Shown: positions 22,614 to 30,529 of the stretch, in pieces
How positions within the stretch are numbered: position 1 is the stretch's first letter
Layout: each line of letters starts with the position of its first letter
Source of the DNA: Pullichristensenella sp963930055
GTDB taxonomy: Bacteria > Bacillota > Clostridia > Christensenellales > Aristaeellaceae
DNA length: 64,000 bases
Assembly (NCBI GenBank): GCA_963930055.1
Contig: CAWVKS010000007.1
Location: forward strand, 273,622-337,621
Direction: 5' to 3'
Translations under genes and position numbers: made by a program
The notes under the pieces: generated by a model
Databases searched by the model: none
Told to the model about the DNA's origin: nothing
Seen by the model: only the letters and a program-made list of their open reading frames with translations

Positions 22614-23075
22614 TCACTGGCCGTCGTTGGTGTCGTCGTCGGTACCATCGGGCGTAGCGGGCGATTCCCGATCATGCAATTGTTCAAGGATTGCCTTGAG
22701 CTTTTCAGGGATAGGCAGGCCGAGGTGCGCCGCGTTTTCCAACATGGACACGCCTTCGTTGGAAAGGTAGAAGCATACCACTGCCCCGCGCAGCGCGCTG
22801 CCGGAGCCTACGACGTGCAGGTCTACGATGTGTGCCACGCCGACCAGTAGGAAAATCAACACCTTGCGGCAGATGCCCCTGAAGCCCACAGCGCTGGACA
22901 ACTTCCGGTCGTTGATCGCGCACATGATGCCGGTCACGTAGTCGAGGATGACGAAAACGACCAGCGCGATCATCAGGCCATCCAACCCGCCGAGAAAATA
23001 TCCTAGCCAGCCGCCGATGACGGTAATCGCCCCCTGAATCTTTGCCCAGATCAGGTCAATGGAAAAGTCCCTCAT
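22614..23075 (-). CDS. Phage holin, toxin secretion/phage lysis family
   Basis: 153 aa. Starts MRDFSIDLIWAKIQGAIT and has two to three hydrophobic helices (residues about 15-50 and 70-85), the DYVTGIMCAINDRKLSS motif typical of the phage_holin_4/Bhl family, and a hydrophilic tail. It forms membrane lesions that let the endolysin reach the wall. Upstream of the lysin gene in the same direction, downstream of tail genes: the normal lysis-cassette order. Confidence 0.9.
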   Translation of the reverse strand: MRDFSIDLIWAKIQGAITVIGGWLGYFLGGLDGLMIALVVFVILDYVTGIMCAINDRKLSSAVGFRGICRKVLIFLLVGVAHIVDLHVVGSGSALRGAVVCFYLSNEGVSMLENAAHLGLPIPEKLKAILEQLHDRESPATPDGTDDDTNDGQ

Positions 23076-23150
23076 GGAAAAATCCTCCTTGTGTTGGTAT
23101 CAAAGAACCACCTCCCGTGTCGGGAAGTGGCAATTTGTCGTTGGTGGCGG

Positions 23151-23810
23151 TCAGACGCGAACCCACGTCCCGCCGTTGCAATAATACGGAACCACCTGCA
23201 CCCATGAACCTCCGCTGCGGTACCACACTGTGCATTGTTGCCATGTACTTCCGTTGCGGTACCATACCGTGGCGTGAATGTACGTCACCGTGATCGTGCA
23301 GCTCGTCACCCTCGCATAGTTGCTTGAATAGCCGCTGGAGGAGGACGTCTCGCCGTTGTAGAGCACCAGCACGGAATTGCCCTCGGCGAAGTACGTTTTC
23401 ATAGCCTCAAACAGGGTGGCGTTGCTGGTGGCACTCAAGGTGTGCGTGACTGTATTGTTGTAGAATTTACCGGTGAGCGTGCCGAGCGCCGCGCCGACCT
23501 GCGCGGAGCCGCGAATGCCGGTCTGCAGCGTTTGGTAGTTGGAGCGGCGGAAGGACAGCTTCTTGGAAGAGCTGCCCGAACCCGCCGCAGAGCAGGTGAT
23601 GCGCAGCGTGATCTGGGTAATGATCTTGCCTTTCAGCGCCGCGCCCGCGCCGGAAAATACCATGACGCCCACGCGGGAGCGGCTGGCGGATGTGCCCTGA
23701 TACGCGCCCTGACACGCGCCATTTGTCGTACCTCGGTTCCATGTGGTGGAGCCATACTGCGCATAACCGATGGTCGAATTGCTGTTGGCCGTAGCAGTAA
23801 ACGTCGCCAT
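23151..23810 (-). CDS. Phage tail-fibre-like protein
   Basis: 219 aa, rich in Ser, Thr and Gly. The first ~180 residues have the same plan as the start of the 675-aa protein encoded next to it: MATF start, a stretch of beta strands, an ATLFEAMKTYFAEGN segment and a CTITVTY end. The C-terminus is a short repeat of WYRSGG/WYRNGS units ending in aromatic clusters, suited to carbohydrate binding. Probably a receptor-binding or fibre-tip protein. Confidence 0.7.
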   Translation of the reverse strand: MATFTATANSNSTIGYAQYGSTTWNRGTTNGACQGAYQGTSASRSRVGVMVFSGAGAALKGKIITQITLRITCSAAGSGSSSKKLSFRRSNYQTLQTGIRGSAQVGAALGTLTGKFYNNTVTHTLSATSNATLFEAMKTYFAEGNSVLVLYNGETSSSSGYSSNYARVTSCTITVTYIHATVWYRNGSTWQQCTVWYRSGGSWVQVVPYYCNGGTWVRV

Positions 23811-23822
23811 GCGCGCGCCTCC

Positions 23823-25850
23823 TTACACCGGCACGAGGCAGATCTGCCCATCCGTGCCTGTGCTGGGCAGCGTGGCCGCGTAGAAGATTCCGAGGCTGTT
23901 GAGCGCGGCCTTGGCGCTGCTTGCCCCGGTGCCGCCGTTGGCGACGGGCACCGGCGTTGCCATGCCTGCGTGAAAAATGCGATATGCGTAGTATGTACCG
24001 TTGATTACGTCACGCAGCAGCACGGCGTTGTCACGGCTGGATTCATACGAGCGGTTACGCACTTCCAGCATCCGGCGATTGTTGCCGGAGCTATCGTCCC
24101 ACGACGAAAAAGAGGATGCTCCTGCATACGATCCTTCGAACACAGTGCGATTCGTCGTGCCATTGTAGGTGGGCTGCAGGTACAGCGACGGATAGAGACT
24201 CGATTGAATATAGAGGTTCCCAGACATGGTATCACCGCTCTTTTTCACCGCACCGATGTTCCCGCAGGCTGAGGCGGCACTGTTTGCGCCGGTGCCGCCC
24301 TGCGATACCTCCAAGGGTTTGTTCAATTTTACAGGCCAGCCGAAAGTAACTGTCTCATCCGCGCCTGCCGCCGTGCCGAAGCCCACAGCGCGCCCACCTT
24401 TCTTGATGTGCATGATGTAGGCAGCAGAAGGAATGACCAGCGCATATGTGGACACGGTGCCCACGGTATCGGTCAGCGTGAGTGTCACGTTGTAGCTGGC
24501 ATCCACTGCAAGGTTGCCACCGCCAAGGATGACTGCTGTACCGCTGGTGAGCGTGGCAGAAGTGGAATAGCTTCCACCAATCTGTGTCATGACCAAACGG
24601 CAGGAAACATTGTTGCTGCCGTTGAGGGTGGAACGGCCAAAAGTGGCGAGTATGCGGGCGTATGTCCCGTTGACGTCATCGCGCGTGCCGCTGCTGTTGC
24701 AGCGATAGCTCTCAACGCTGCTGAAATATGGCGCGGAATAAGCATAGACACTGAACGCCGTGGTTTTGGTCGCCGTGCGGCCACGGGAGTCGGTCACTTT
24801 CGCCGTGACGGTGATGACACCGCTGGAATACAAGAGGCCGGTGGTATAGCTGGCCGAGGACGCACTGCCTACGTTGGGCGAAGTCGTGATGGAGTAGCTG
24901 CGAATCGTCGAGCCATACGCGCCCGCCGCACCGTTGATGGTCAGCTTGGCCTTGCTCTTGCCGTAGACATAGATGCCCCAGCCGCTGATGACGGAATTGT
25001 CGTTGACCGGCGAGGCGGAGATGCTGGAAATAGTCGGTACCACGGACGAAGGCACGGTAACCGTGAACCCATAGCTGTATGAGCCGAGTGAAACACCGCT
25101 TGTGTCAATCGTCTCCAGTATCACCGTGGCTGCGCCTGACGTTGCATTGGGGATGGCAGCAAGCCACGAGAGCGGGATGGTGTATGAGGCGTAAGCAGTA
25201 CCGGCGGCAATGCTCTGCGTCGCTGTGTACGAGCCAAATTTCCACGTTACCTTGTGCGTGTAGCTGGAATTGTAAGCCGTAATGTTGAGCCTCGCCGCGC
25301 TGCCCGCCGCCACGCTGGTCGCCGCCATCGTGCCGGTACTTTGCAGGTACTCGAACGTCAGCGTCATGGTCAGGGCGGTGACGGAAAGATAATCATAGCA
25401 GTAGCCGCCACTGTATGTGCCTCGCGTTCGCGGCACATAAATGAGCAGGACGCGATTCCCGGAAGCGAAGTAGTCCCGGAAGGTGTTGAACAGACTGGCA
25501 TTGGTGCTGGCGCTGAACGTCAGCGTGACGGTACGGTTATACGCCTGCGCGACGGTCAGGGAACCAATGGAGTCGCCGCGCATGGAGGCGATGCTGCCGG
25601 AGATGCTGTTTTTCGTGGCCTTGTAGAACGTGAGATACTTTGTGGAATCGCCGCCCGCAGGCCCGAAGGTCACGCGCATCTGTATCTGCGAGACAGCGAT
25701 ATTGGAAAAATCCAGTCCTGACAGGCCAGCAAGGTTGATCGCGCCCTCGTATCGCGTGCCGGAATAGACGCCCTGTCGGGCTTTACCGCTTGTCCATGAA
25801 GACCCCGATGCGTATTTCAGCTCATTGGCTGTTACGGAAAAAGTCGCCAC
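23823..25850 (-). CDS. Phage structural protein (DUF859-like tail fibre)
   Basis: 675 aa. Residues 1-190 are homologous in plan to the 219-aa neighbour. The middle is a set of Ig-like beta domains, with STTISSISASPVNDNS-type segments as in DUF859 proteins of Gram-positive phages. The C-terminal third has SGDTMSGNLYIQ, a common phage fibre motif, and a VSQGGTGANSA collagen-like linker. An extracellular, trimeric fibre is likely. Sits 12 bp downstream of the large tail gene. Confidence 0.8.
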   Translation of the reverse strand: MATFSVTANELKYASGSSWTSGKARQGVYSGTRYEGAINLAGLSGLDFSNIAVSQIQMRVTFGPAGGDSTKYLTFYKATKNSISGSIASMRGDSIGSLTVAQAYNRTVTLTFSASTNASLFNTFRDYFASGNRVLLIYVPRTRGTYSGGYCYDYLSVTALTMTLTFEYLQSTGTMAATSVAAGSAARLNITAYNSSYTHKVTWKFGSYTATQSIAAGTAYASYTIPLSWLAAIPNATSGAATVILETIDTSGVSLGSYSYGFTVTVPSSVVPTISSISASPVNDNSVISGWGIYVYGKSKAKLTINGAAGAYGSTIRSYSITTSPNVGSASSASYTTGLLYSSGVITVTAKVTDSRGRTATKTTAFSVYAYSAPYFSSVESYRCNSSGTRDDVNGTYARILATFGRSTLNGSNNVSCRLVMTQIGGSYSTSATLTSGTAVILGGGNLAVDASYNVTLTLTDTVGTVSTYALVIPSAAYIMHIKKGGRAVGFGTAAGADETVTFGWPVKLNKPLEVSQGGTGANSAASACGNIGAVKKSGDTMSGNLYIQSSLYPSLYLQPTYNGTTNRTVFEGSYAGASSFSSWDDSSGNNRRMLEVRNRSYESSRDNAVLLRDVINGTYYAYRIFHAGMATPVPVANGGTGASSAKAALNSLGIFYAATLPSTGTDGQICLVPV

Positions 25851-25862
25851 TGCGCCACCTCC

Positions 25863-28800
25863 TTACGCGCGCCATTTGAAACCAACGCCCGTTGGCGTGG
25901 TCACGATGTCGAGAAAGCCATTGGCACTGGTGCCGATGGAAATCTGCTCCACGGCCTCCAGGCGCATCACGTAGAGCTTGTTGTCTGAGAAATAGGCAAG
26001 TTCGGTGCCCGCCTGTACAAAGGAAAGCCTTGTGTTCGTCAGCCTCATTTTTACACTCGATTCCGAGCTGCCCATATCCAGATACGGCGTACCGTCAGCC
26101 GTCCCAAATTGGAAATACGAAAACATTTGAGCGATGCCATTTTCAGCTGAGGCGAGACGGTTGAAGGTCAGCGTGAGATCGGAATCGGTCTGCGCAAGTT
26201 CGCTGCGTATCAGCTCGATGTCCTCTAGGGCGGCGAGAAACGCTTCTGTGCTGGCAAACTGCTTGGAAAGCCCCAGCGCGTCGATCACGCCCTGCACCCG
26301 CTCATCGAGGCCGCCATCCAACCCTTCCACGGCCTCGGTCAGCTGGCCGAGCGTTTCGGATGTCTCCTCCGGGCTGGCTTGCCACGAAGTTGCAATGCTG
26401 CCTTCTTCCAGCTTCACTTTGCGGAAGACTACGGTGACGCCGGTGGTCGCGCCGCTCACACCCGCATAGAGGAACAACGCCCAGTTGCCTTCTGTCTCTG
26501 GGAGCATGAATGTCACCGATTGCTTGCCATAGGTGAAGTCGAACAGGTCGGAGGTGTGTACAGTGCCATCCGTGCGGTTGACAACCTTCCACGTCACGCC
26601 CGCCGCCTGCCCTGCGGAAAGGACGACCTCGCGTACTGAAAGCGTGTAGGTCATGCCCGGCTCCAGCTCATCCGCAGCGATCCAGTAGGTATCTGCGCCC
26701 TCTGCGGCCAGCGTGTACGTCTCGCTGTCGCGGATGAGGTTCACGCCGCCGATTTCGATGCCCGCGATGGCTTCATTTACATTTTGCGTAATGGTGTTGC
26801 GGATGGACGTATTACTTGAAAGGTCGAGCGTTTCCCCAAAGTTCGAGGCCACATGATTCGTCGTGATGACCCCAGCTTTGATCTTCGAGGCGTCCACAGA
26901 TCCCGCCGCCAGTTTCTCCGTTGTCACAGCGCCCGCTGCGATGTTGTTTGCCAGAATGGTCGCGGCGGCGATCTCATTCGCGGTAATGGCTCCGGCTACG
27001 ATCCTGTCCGCCGTGATGCTCCTTTGCGTCAGCGAGCCGCCGTCAATCGTGCTCTGCGAGAGCTGCGGCGTACCATTGGCATCATTGATGGCAAAAACAA
27101 GGGACTGCTCGCTGCCCACGATGATAAGCCGCTCAACGGACAGCGTGCCCGTGGTGATGCGGTTGGCGGACAGTTCGACGATCTTGGCGTCGGTGATGGA
27201 AGCATCGGCGATCTGAGCCGTGCCCACCGCGCCCTGCTGGATCAGCGCTGTGGTAATCGCGCCCAGCGCAATTTGCGCTGTTCCGATAGTCGCGTTGGCA
27301 ATCTGCGCGTTCGTGATGGTGGCATTGGCGATTTTGGCAGCGGTCACGGCGAGGTTTTGTATCTTGGCCGTGCTGACAGAGGCGTCCTTGATCTTCGCCG
27401 TGCCCACGGCAAGGTCGGCGATCTGCGCTTCATCTACAGCCAGCAGAGCGATTTTCGCCCTGGTAATGGCGGCATCCTGAATGTGCGCCGTCTGGATGGC
27501 GGCTTTCGCAATTTTGGCCGAAGTGATGGTTGCATTGGCGATCTTGGCGGCGGTCACGGCAAGGTCGGCAATTTGCGCCGTACCGATGGCTGCTTCCGCG
27601 ATGTTCGCTTCGGTAATCGTGGCCAGCGCAATTTTCGCAGCGGTAATGCTCGCATCGGCAATCTGCGCAGAAGTGATCGTCGCGTCGGCGATGCATGCCG
27701 CTGTAATGGTCGCCCGCGCGATCTGCGCCGCCGTAATGGTGGCGTCGGCGATTTGCGCGGCAGTGATCTGCGCGTCGCCGATGTGGGCCGTCTGGATGGC
27801 GGCCTCCGCGATCAGCGCCGAGGTGATGGCAGCCGTCTCGATGTGTGCGGTCTGGATCGCCGCCATCTGTATCTGCAAGGAGCCAACGGAGCCGTTCTGC
27901 AACGCTCCGATACCCACGGAGTTGATCGCCAGCTTGGAGCCGGTAATAATGCCGCTGGGAAGCTGGCGCGCGGAGATGGTGTTCCCCTCCAGCGTATCGG
28001 CCACCGTGCCCAGCGTCATGGCGGTGTATCGACGTTGCAGGCAGTCGTAGGTATACTGCGTCATGCGCATGGACACCTCTACGCCGATGCGTGGTGCGAT
28101 GACGCGCACGCTGTCGCCGAGGAAAATATTCTGCAAGGGTTTGTACGCCTGATACTCCACCGTTTCCGCGCAGTTGATAAAGTCTACCTTGAGCGTCACC
28201 GTGGGCAGGTCGCAACCCTTGTCGTATTCCGCCTGCGCAGCGTTGCGCATCTCAGTATAGCACTGGTCTTTGCTTTTCTTCTCGTCTCCCTCGGTAACTT
28301 CCTTTGCCTCGCTGACGGCCAGATGGATCCATTTCGGGTGCGAGTAGTTGCCGATATTGGGGCTGTCGATGTAGACCTCGGGCAGATAGAGAAGATTGCC
28401 GTCCTTGTCCTCGCCGGTGGGCATGATGCGCGTGACCACATCGGTGAGGTCTACGTCATAGGAAATGCCCAGCAAATTCTTTCCCTGCCGGATATGCACA
28501 TCGGTATCGCTGCCCACGCGCTTGACGAGGAAAACGTCGAACCAGTCCCGCGCCAGCTCGCCGCCGTACTTCTCCACGAGGCCGCCGTCGCCGAGGATGG
28601 CGTCCACGGGGTTGACGTTCTCGAATTTCACCTCTTCGGCAGTGCTGTCGAGGTCGGAATAGAAGGTGAAATCGTGCTCAGAAAGACAGCCGCTGGCGAT
28701 GCCCTGCGCCACATTTGCCCCAGTGGTCGTGGCAGACGGCTCATACTTGCGGATCATGTTGTCCATGAGGTCATAGAACACATGGCGGGCATACACGGTG

Positions 28801-29354
28801 ATCTTGTCGAGTTCCGGCACGACGCGGTAGATGCGGAAGGGCTGGTCGCGCAGCTGACGCGGTTCTACGACTTCATTGACCGCCTCGCCCTGACCGGGCG
28901 TGACCTCGGTGCGCACATATTGTAGCCAGTCGGTGGACATGTAGCCCTGCTTACCGTCCGGGGTGAGCATTTTGTACCACGAGGAAGTGGTCTTTTCGAG
29001 CAATACCACTTCCGTCCCATTCTTGTACTTCCCAATGATCTTGTACCGCGTGCCGGTGCCGGAGCGGAGCATGAGACGGGAACCGTTCGTCCTGACCTTC
29101 CATATCTCGCGCCTGACCTCAGGCGTGGCCTGCGTAATCATGGTAATGCCGGGCGTCATGGCGGCGGGCACGGGCGCGCGCAGGATGCAGCCCTCGACGA
29201 GACGATGCCATTTACCTGTCTCATCCAGCGGGTGTTCCAGCGTCAATTCCCATTCGCCGTTCAATGTTTCAGTTACGGTGCAGGACATTGGCGCAACAGG
29301 GCCGAGGCCATTGCCGGAAAAGTCCGTGCTGCCCGGGGTGTAGACGCAGATCAA
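25863..29354 (-). CDS. Phage minor structural/tail protein with decapeptide repeats and an SH3 insert
   Basis: 1163 aa from TTG 29354 (GAGGTGA upstream). The N-terminal ~480 residues match prophage tail proteins of the phage minor structural family, interrupted at about 85-147 by an SH3_3-like domain (LMLRSGTGTRYKIIG, then GYMSTDWLQYV). Residues about 485-720 are a run of ~10-residue repeats of the form ATITAAQIAD, predicted to make a beta helix. A carbohydrate-binding-like region and a coiled coil follow. First surviving gene of the tail operon: upstream tail, capsid and packaging genes are absent, replaced by arsenate genes. Confidence 0.85.
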   Translation of the reverse strand: MICVYTPGSTDFSGNGLGPVAPMSCTVTETLNGEWELTLEHPLDETGKWHRLVEGCILRAPVPAAMTPGITMITQATPEVRREIWKVRTNGSRLMLRSGTGTRYKIIGKYKNGTEVVLLEKTTSSWYKMLTPDGKQGYMSTDWLQYVRTEVTPGQGEAVNEVVEPRQLRDQPFRIYRVVPELDKITVYARHVFYDLMDNMIRKYEPSATTTGANVAQGIASGCLSEHDFTFYSDLDSTAEEVKFENVNPVDAILGDGGLVEKYGGELARDWFDVFLVKRVGSDTDVHIRQGKNLLGISYDVDLTDVVTRIMPTGEDKDGNLLYLPEVYIDSPNIGNYSHPKWIHLAVSEAKEVTEGDEKKSKDQCYTEMRNAAQAEYDKGCDLPTVTLKVDFINCAETVEYQAYKPLQNIFLGDSVRVIAPRIGVEVSMRMTQYTYDCLQRRYTAMTLGTVADTLEGNTISARQLPSGIITGSKLAINSVGIGALQNGSVGSLQIQMAAIQTAHIETAAITSALIAEAAIQTAHIGDAQITAAQIADATITAAQIARATITAACIADATITSAQIADASITAAKIALATITEANIAEAAIGTAQIADLAVTAAKIANATITSAKIAKAAIQTAHIQDAAITRAKIALLAVDEAQIADLAVGTAKIKDASVSTAKIQNLAVTAAKIANATITNAQIANATIGTAQIALGAITTALIQQGAVGTAQIADASITDAKIVELSANRITTGTLSVERLIIVGSEQSLVFAINDANGTPQLSQSTIDGGSLTQRSITADRIVAGAITANEIAAATILANNIAAGAVTTEKLAAGSVDASKIKAGVITTNHVASNFGETLDLSSNTSIRNTITQNVNEAIAGIEIGGVNLIRDSETYTLAAEGADTYWIAADELEPGMTYTLSVREVVLSAGQAAGVTWKVVNRTDGTVHTSDLFDFTYGKQSVTFMLPETEGNWALFLYAGVSGATTGVTVVFRKVKLEEGSIATSWQASPEETSETLGQLTEAVEGLDGGLDERVQGVIDALGLSKQFASTEAFLAALEDIELIRSELAQTDSDLTLTFNRLASAENGIAQMFSYFQFGTADGTPYLDMGSSESSVKMRLTNTRLSFVQAGTELAYFSDNKLYVMRLEAVEQISIGTSANGFLDIVTTPTGVGFKWRA
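27170..27880 (-). repeat. Degenerate ~30-bp tandem repeats inside the tail gene
   Basis: About 24 repeats of a 10-codon unit centred on GCGATTTGCGCCG(C/T)(A/G)(A/G)TGAT (plus strand). They encode alternating [AT]-I-x-x-A-x-I-A-x-A peptides. Such runs recombine easily, which would change fibre length. Confidence 0.75.
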
Positions 29355-29378
29355 ATAGAATCACCTCGTCGAGATACA

Positions 29379-29410
29379 AAACACGCCCTCCGGTTTCGGA
29401 AGACGTGTTT
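29379..29410 (-). terminator. Terminator between arsC and the tail gene
   Basis: A 14-bp stem (one G-T pair) between 29379-29392 and 29397-29410 with a 4-nt loop. On the minus strand it follows the arsC stop by 14 bp and ends in TTTTG, so arsC transcription should not reach the phage genes. Confidence 0.8.
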
Positions 29411-29424
29411 GCATTTGAAGTTTG

Positions 29425-29826
29425 TTATGGACGTGCCAGTTCCGCGCGCAGAGCCAGAACGCGTGCCTCAATTGCCCGGATGACCGCGATAAAAGCGTCG
29501 TCCGGCTTGCCGGTGGGATCTTCAAGCCCCCAGTCCTCCCGGCGCTTGCAGGGAAGATTCGGGCATGTCACGCCGCAGCCCATGGTGATGACCACGTCCA
29601 CCGCGGGAATATCCGCGAGCAGCTTGGGGCGCTGGCTCTTTTCCATGTCGATGCTGTAAAGCTGTTTCATGAGCCGCACCGCGTCCGGATTGATGGCGGC
29701 TTTGAGCGCCGTGCCCGCGGAATAGCTCTCAAAGGCGTCGCCCGCCAGCGCATGTCCGAGCGCCTCCGCGATCTGGCTGCGGCAGGAATTGTGGACGCAG
29801 ACGAACGCAACCCTGGGCTTCGTCAA
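29425..29826 (-). CDS. arsC: Arsenate reductase, low-molecular-weight phosphatase type
   Basis: 133 aa. The P-loop CVHNSCR (Cx5R) near the N-terminus and the later GCGVTCPNLPCKRREDWGLEDP segment with two further cysteines define thioredoxin-coupled ArsC. It reduces arsenate to arsenite in the cytoplasm by a triple-cysteine cascade. Its start overlaps the stop of the thioredoxin-like gene (ATGA), and that protein is a natural electron donor. No ArsR or arsenite exporter is present beside it, so the operon appears truncated or relies on distant genes. Confidence 0.88.
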   Translation of the reverse strand: MTKPRVAFVCVHNSCRSQIAEALGHALAGDAFESYSAGTALKAAINPDAVRLMKQLYSIDMEKSQRPKLLADIPAVDVVITMGCGVTCPNLPCKRREDWGLEDPTGKPDDAFIAVIRAIEARVLALRAELARP

Positions 29827-30170
29827 AGGCCGCGCTCCCTTTTGAGGATGGTCGCCACCTCATCGCGCTTGAGCACCTTGCCATAGCTGACGACCTTGCC
29901 GTCCACCACCAGCGCCGGGGTAGACATCACGCCATAGGCGGCGATGACCGAAAAGCCCGTAATCAGCTCCACCGACTGATCCAGACCCAGCGACGCAAGC
30001 GCCGCCTTCGCGTTCGCTTCGAGCTCGTGGCACTTGGCGCAGCCACCGCCCAGCACCTTGACGCCGCTTTCGCGCTTGGTATCCTCTGCCCGTTCCACGG
30101 ATTCCGGCGTCGCGCCCGCGCCGCAGCAACACGCCGTTTCCCTCTTCTTACCCAGTCCAAACAGTGCCAT
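29823..30170 (-). CDS. Thioredoxin-family protein, redox-active disulfide type
   Basis: 115 aa from ATG 30170 after GGAGGAAT. A Cys-rich N-terminal stretch (TACCCGAG) precedes a thioredoxin fold with the active site GCAKCHELE, and VMSTPALVVDGKVVSYGK, the cis-Pro region. This matches the small 'redox-active disulfide protein 2' group often encoded with ArsP/permease genes. The extra N-terminal cysteines could bind metal or arsenite. Probably donates electrons to ArsC, with which it is translationally coupled. Confidence 0.82.
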   Translation of the reverse strand: MALFGLGKKRETACCCGAGATPESVERAEDTKRESGVKVLGGGCAKCHELEANAKAALASLGLDQSVELITGFSVIAAYGVMSTPALVVDGKVVSYGKVLKRDEVATILKRERGL

Positions 30171-30233
30171 GTTCTATTCCTCCTACTATAATAAAGTGTG
30201 TAACTACGCAAACCTTCGCAAGAGGAGCAAACC

Positions 30234-30276
30234 GATTTGGAAGGCGAAGGAGCGTAGCGACTGAGCCTTCCAAATC
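30234..30276. repeat. Perfect 12-bp inverted repeat upstream of the IS110 element
   Basis: GATTTGGAAGGC and GCCTTCCAAATC, 19 nt apart, followed by a GC-only palindromic stretch (GGCGCGCGCC) and by CAAAATCCG/CGGATTTCG-type symmetry near 30308-30328. Non-coding; it may belong to the IS110 left flank or to an older insertion. Confidence 0.5.
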
Positions 30277-30329
30277 GCGCGGCGCGCGCCGCCTCCTTTG
30301 GGTATCGAAATCCGCTTCGGATTTTGATA

Positions 30330-30529
30330 TAATAGTCTCGTGCGGACAGAGGATCACGCAAGCCTCCATGTGGTTGCTGTCCACTTCAACAAGAGTGTAA
30401 CCTCTGTCCCTGCGGGATTTCAGTTATGAGCCGGATGTCGCGGCAGCTCTGCCGTCTTCTCATTTCGCAGTAGGTTATGACCCGCATCGCAAAGAGGGCT
30501 GTCCGCAACATCTTTTCGAGGTGATTTTC
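30330..30529 (+). ncRNA. Possible bridge RNA in the IS110 left end
   Basis: The ~200 bp before the IS110 recombinase have no ORF. They contain a 9-bp inverted repeat GGACAGAGG (30346-30354) / CCTCTGTCC (about 30402-30410) with a long structured interior, and a second hairpin around GGCAGCTCTGCC. IS110-group elements encode a bridge RNA in this position. The RNA itself is inferred, not shown. Confidence 0.35.

Noticed and set aside
23056..23265. A 69-aa minus-strand frame overlapping the 219-aa fibre gene
   Set aside because: Out of frame with the WYR repeats of the fibre protein and without a ribosome site.
27170..27880. A CRISPR array, suggested by ~30-bp repeats
   Set aside because: The units are degenerate, have no separate spacers, and are in frame within a phage tail gene.
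26853..28925. A 690-codon plus-strand frame antisense to the large tail gene
   Set aside because: Its repeats are only the complement of the tail decapeptide repeats; no ribosome site and no neighbouring genes on that strand.
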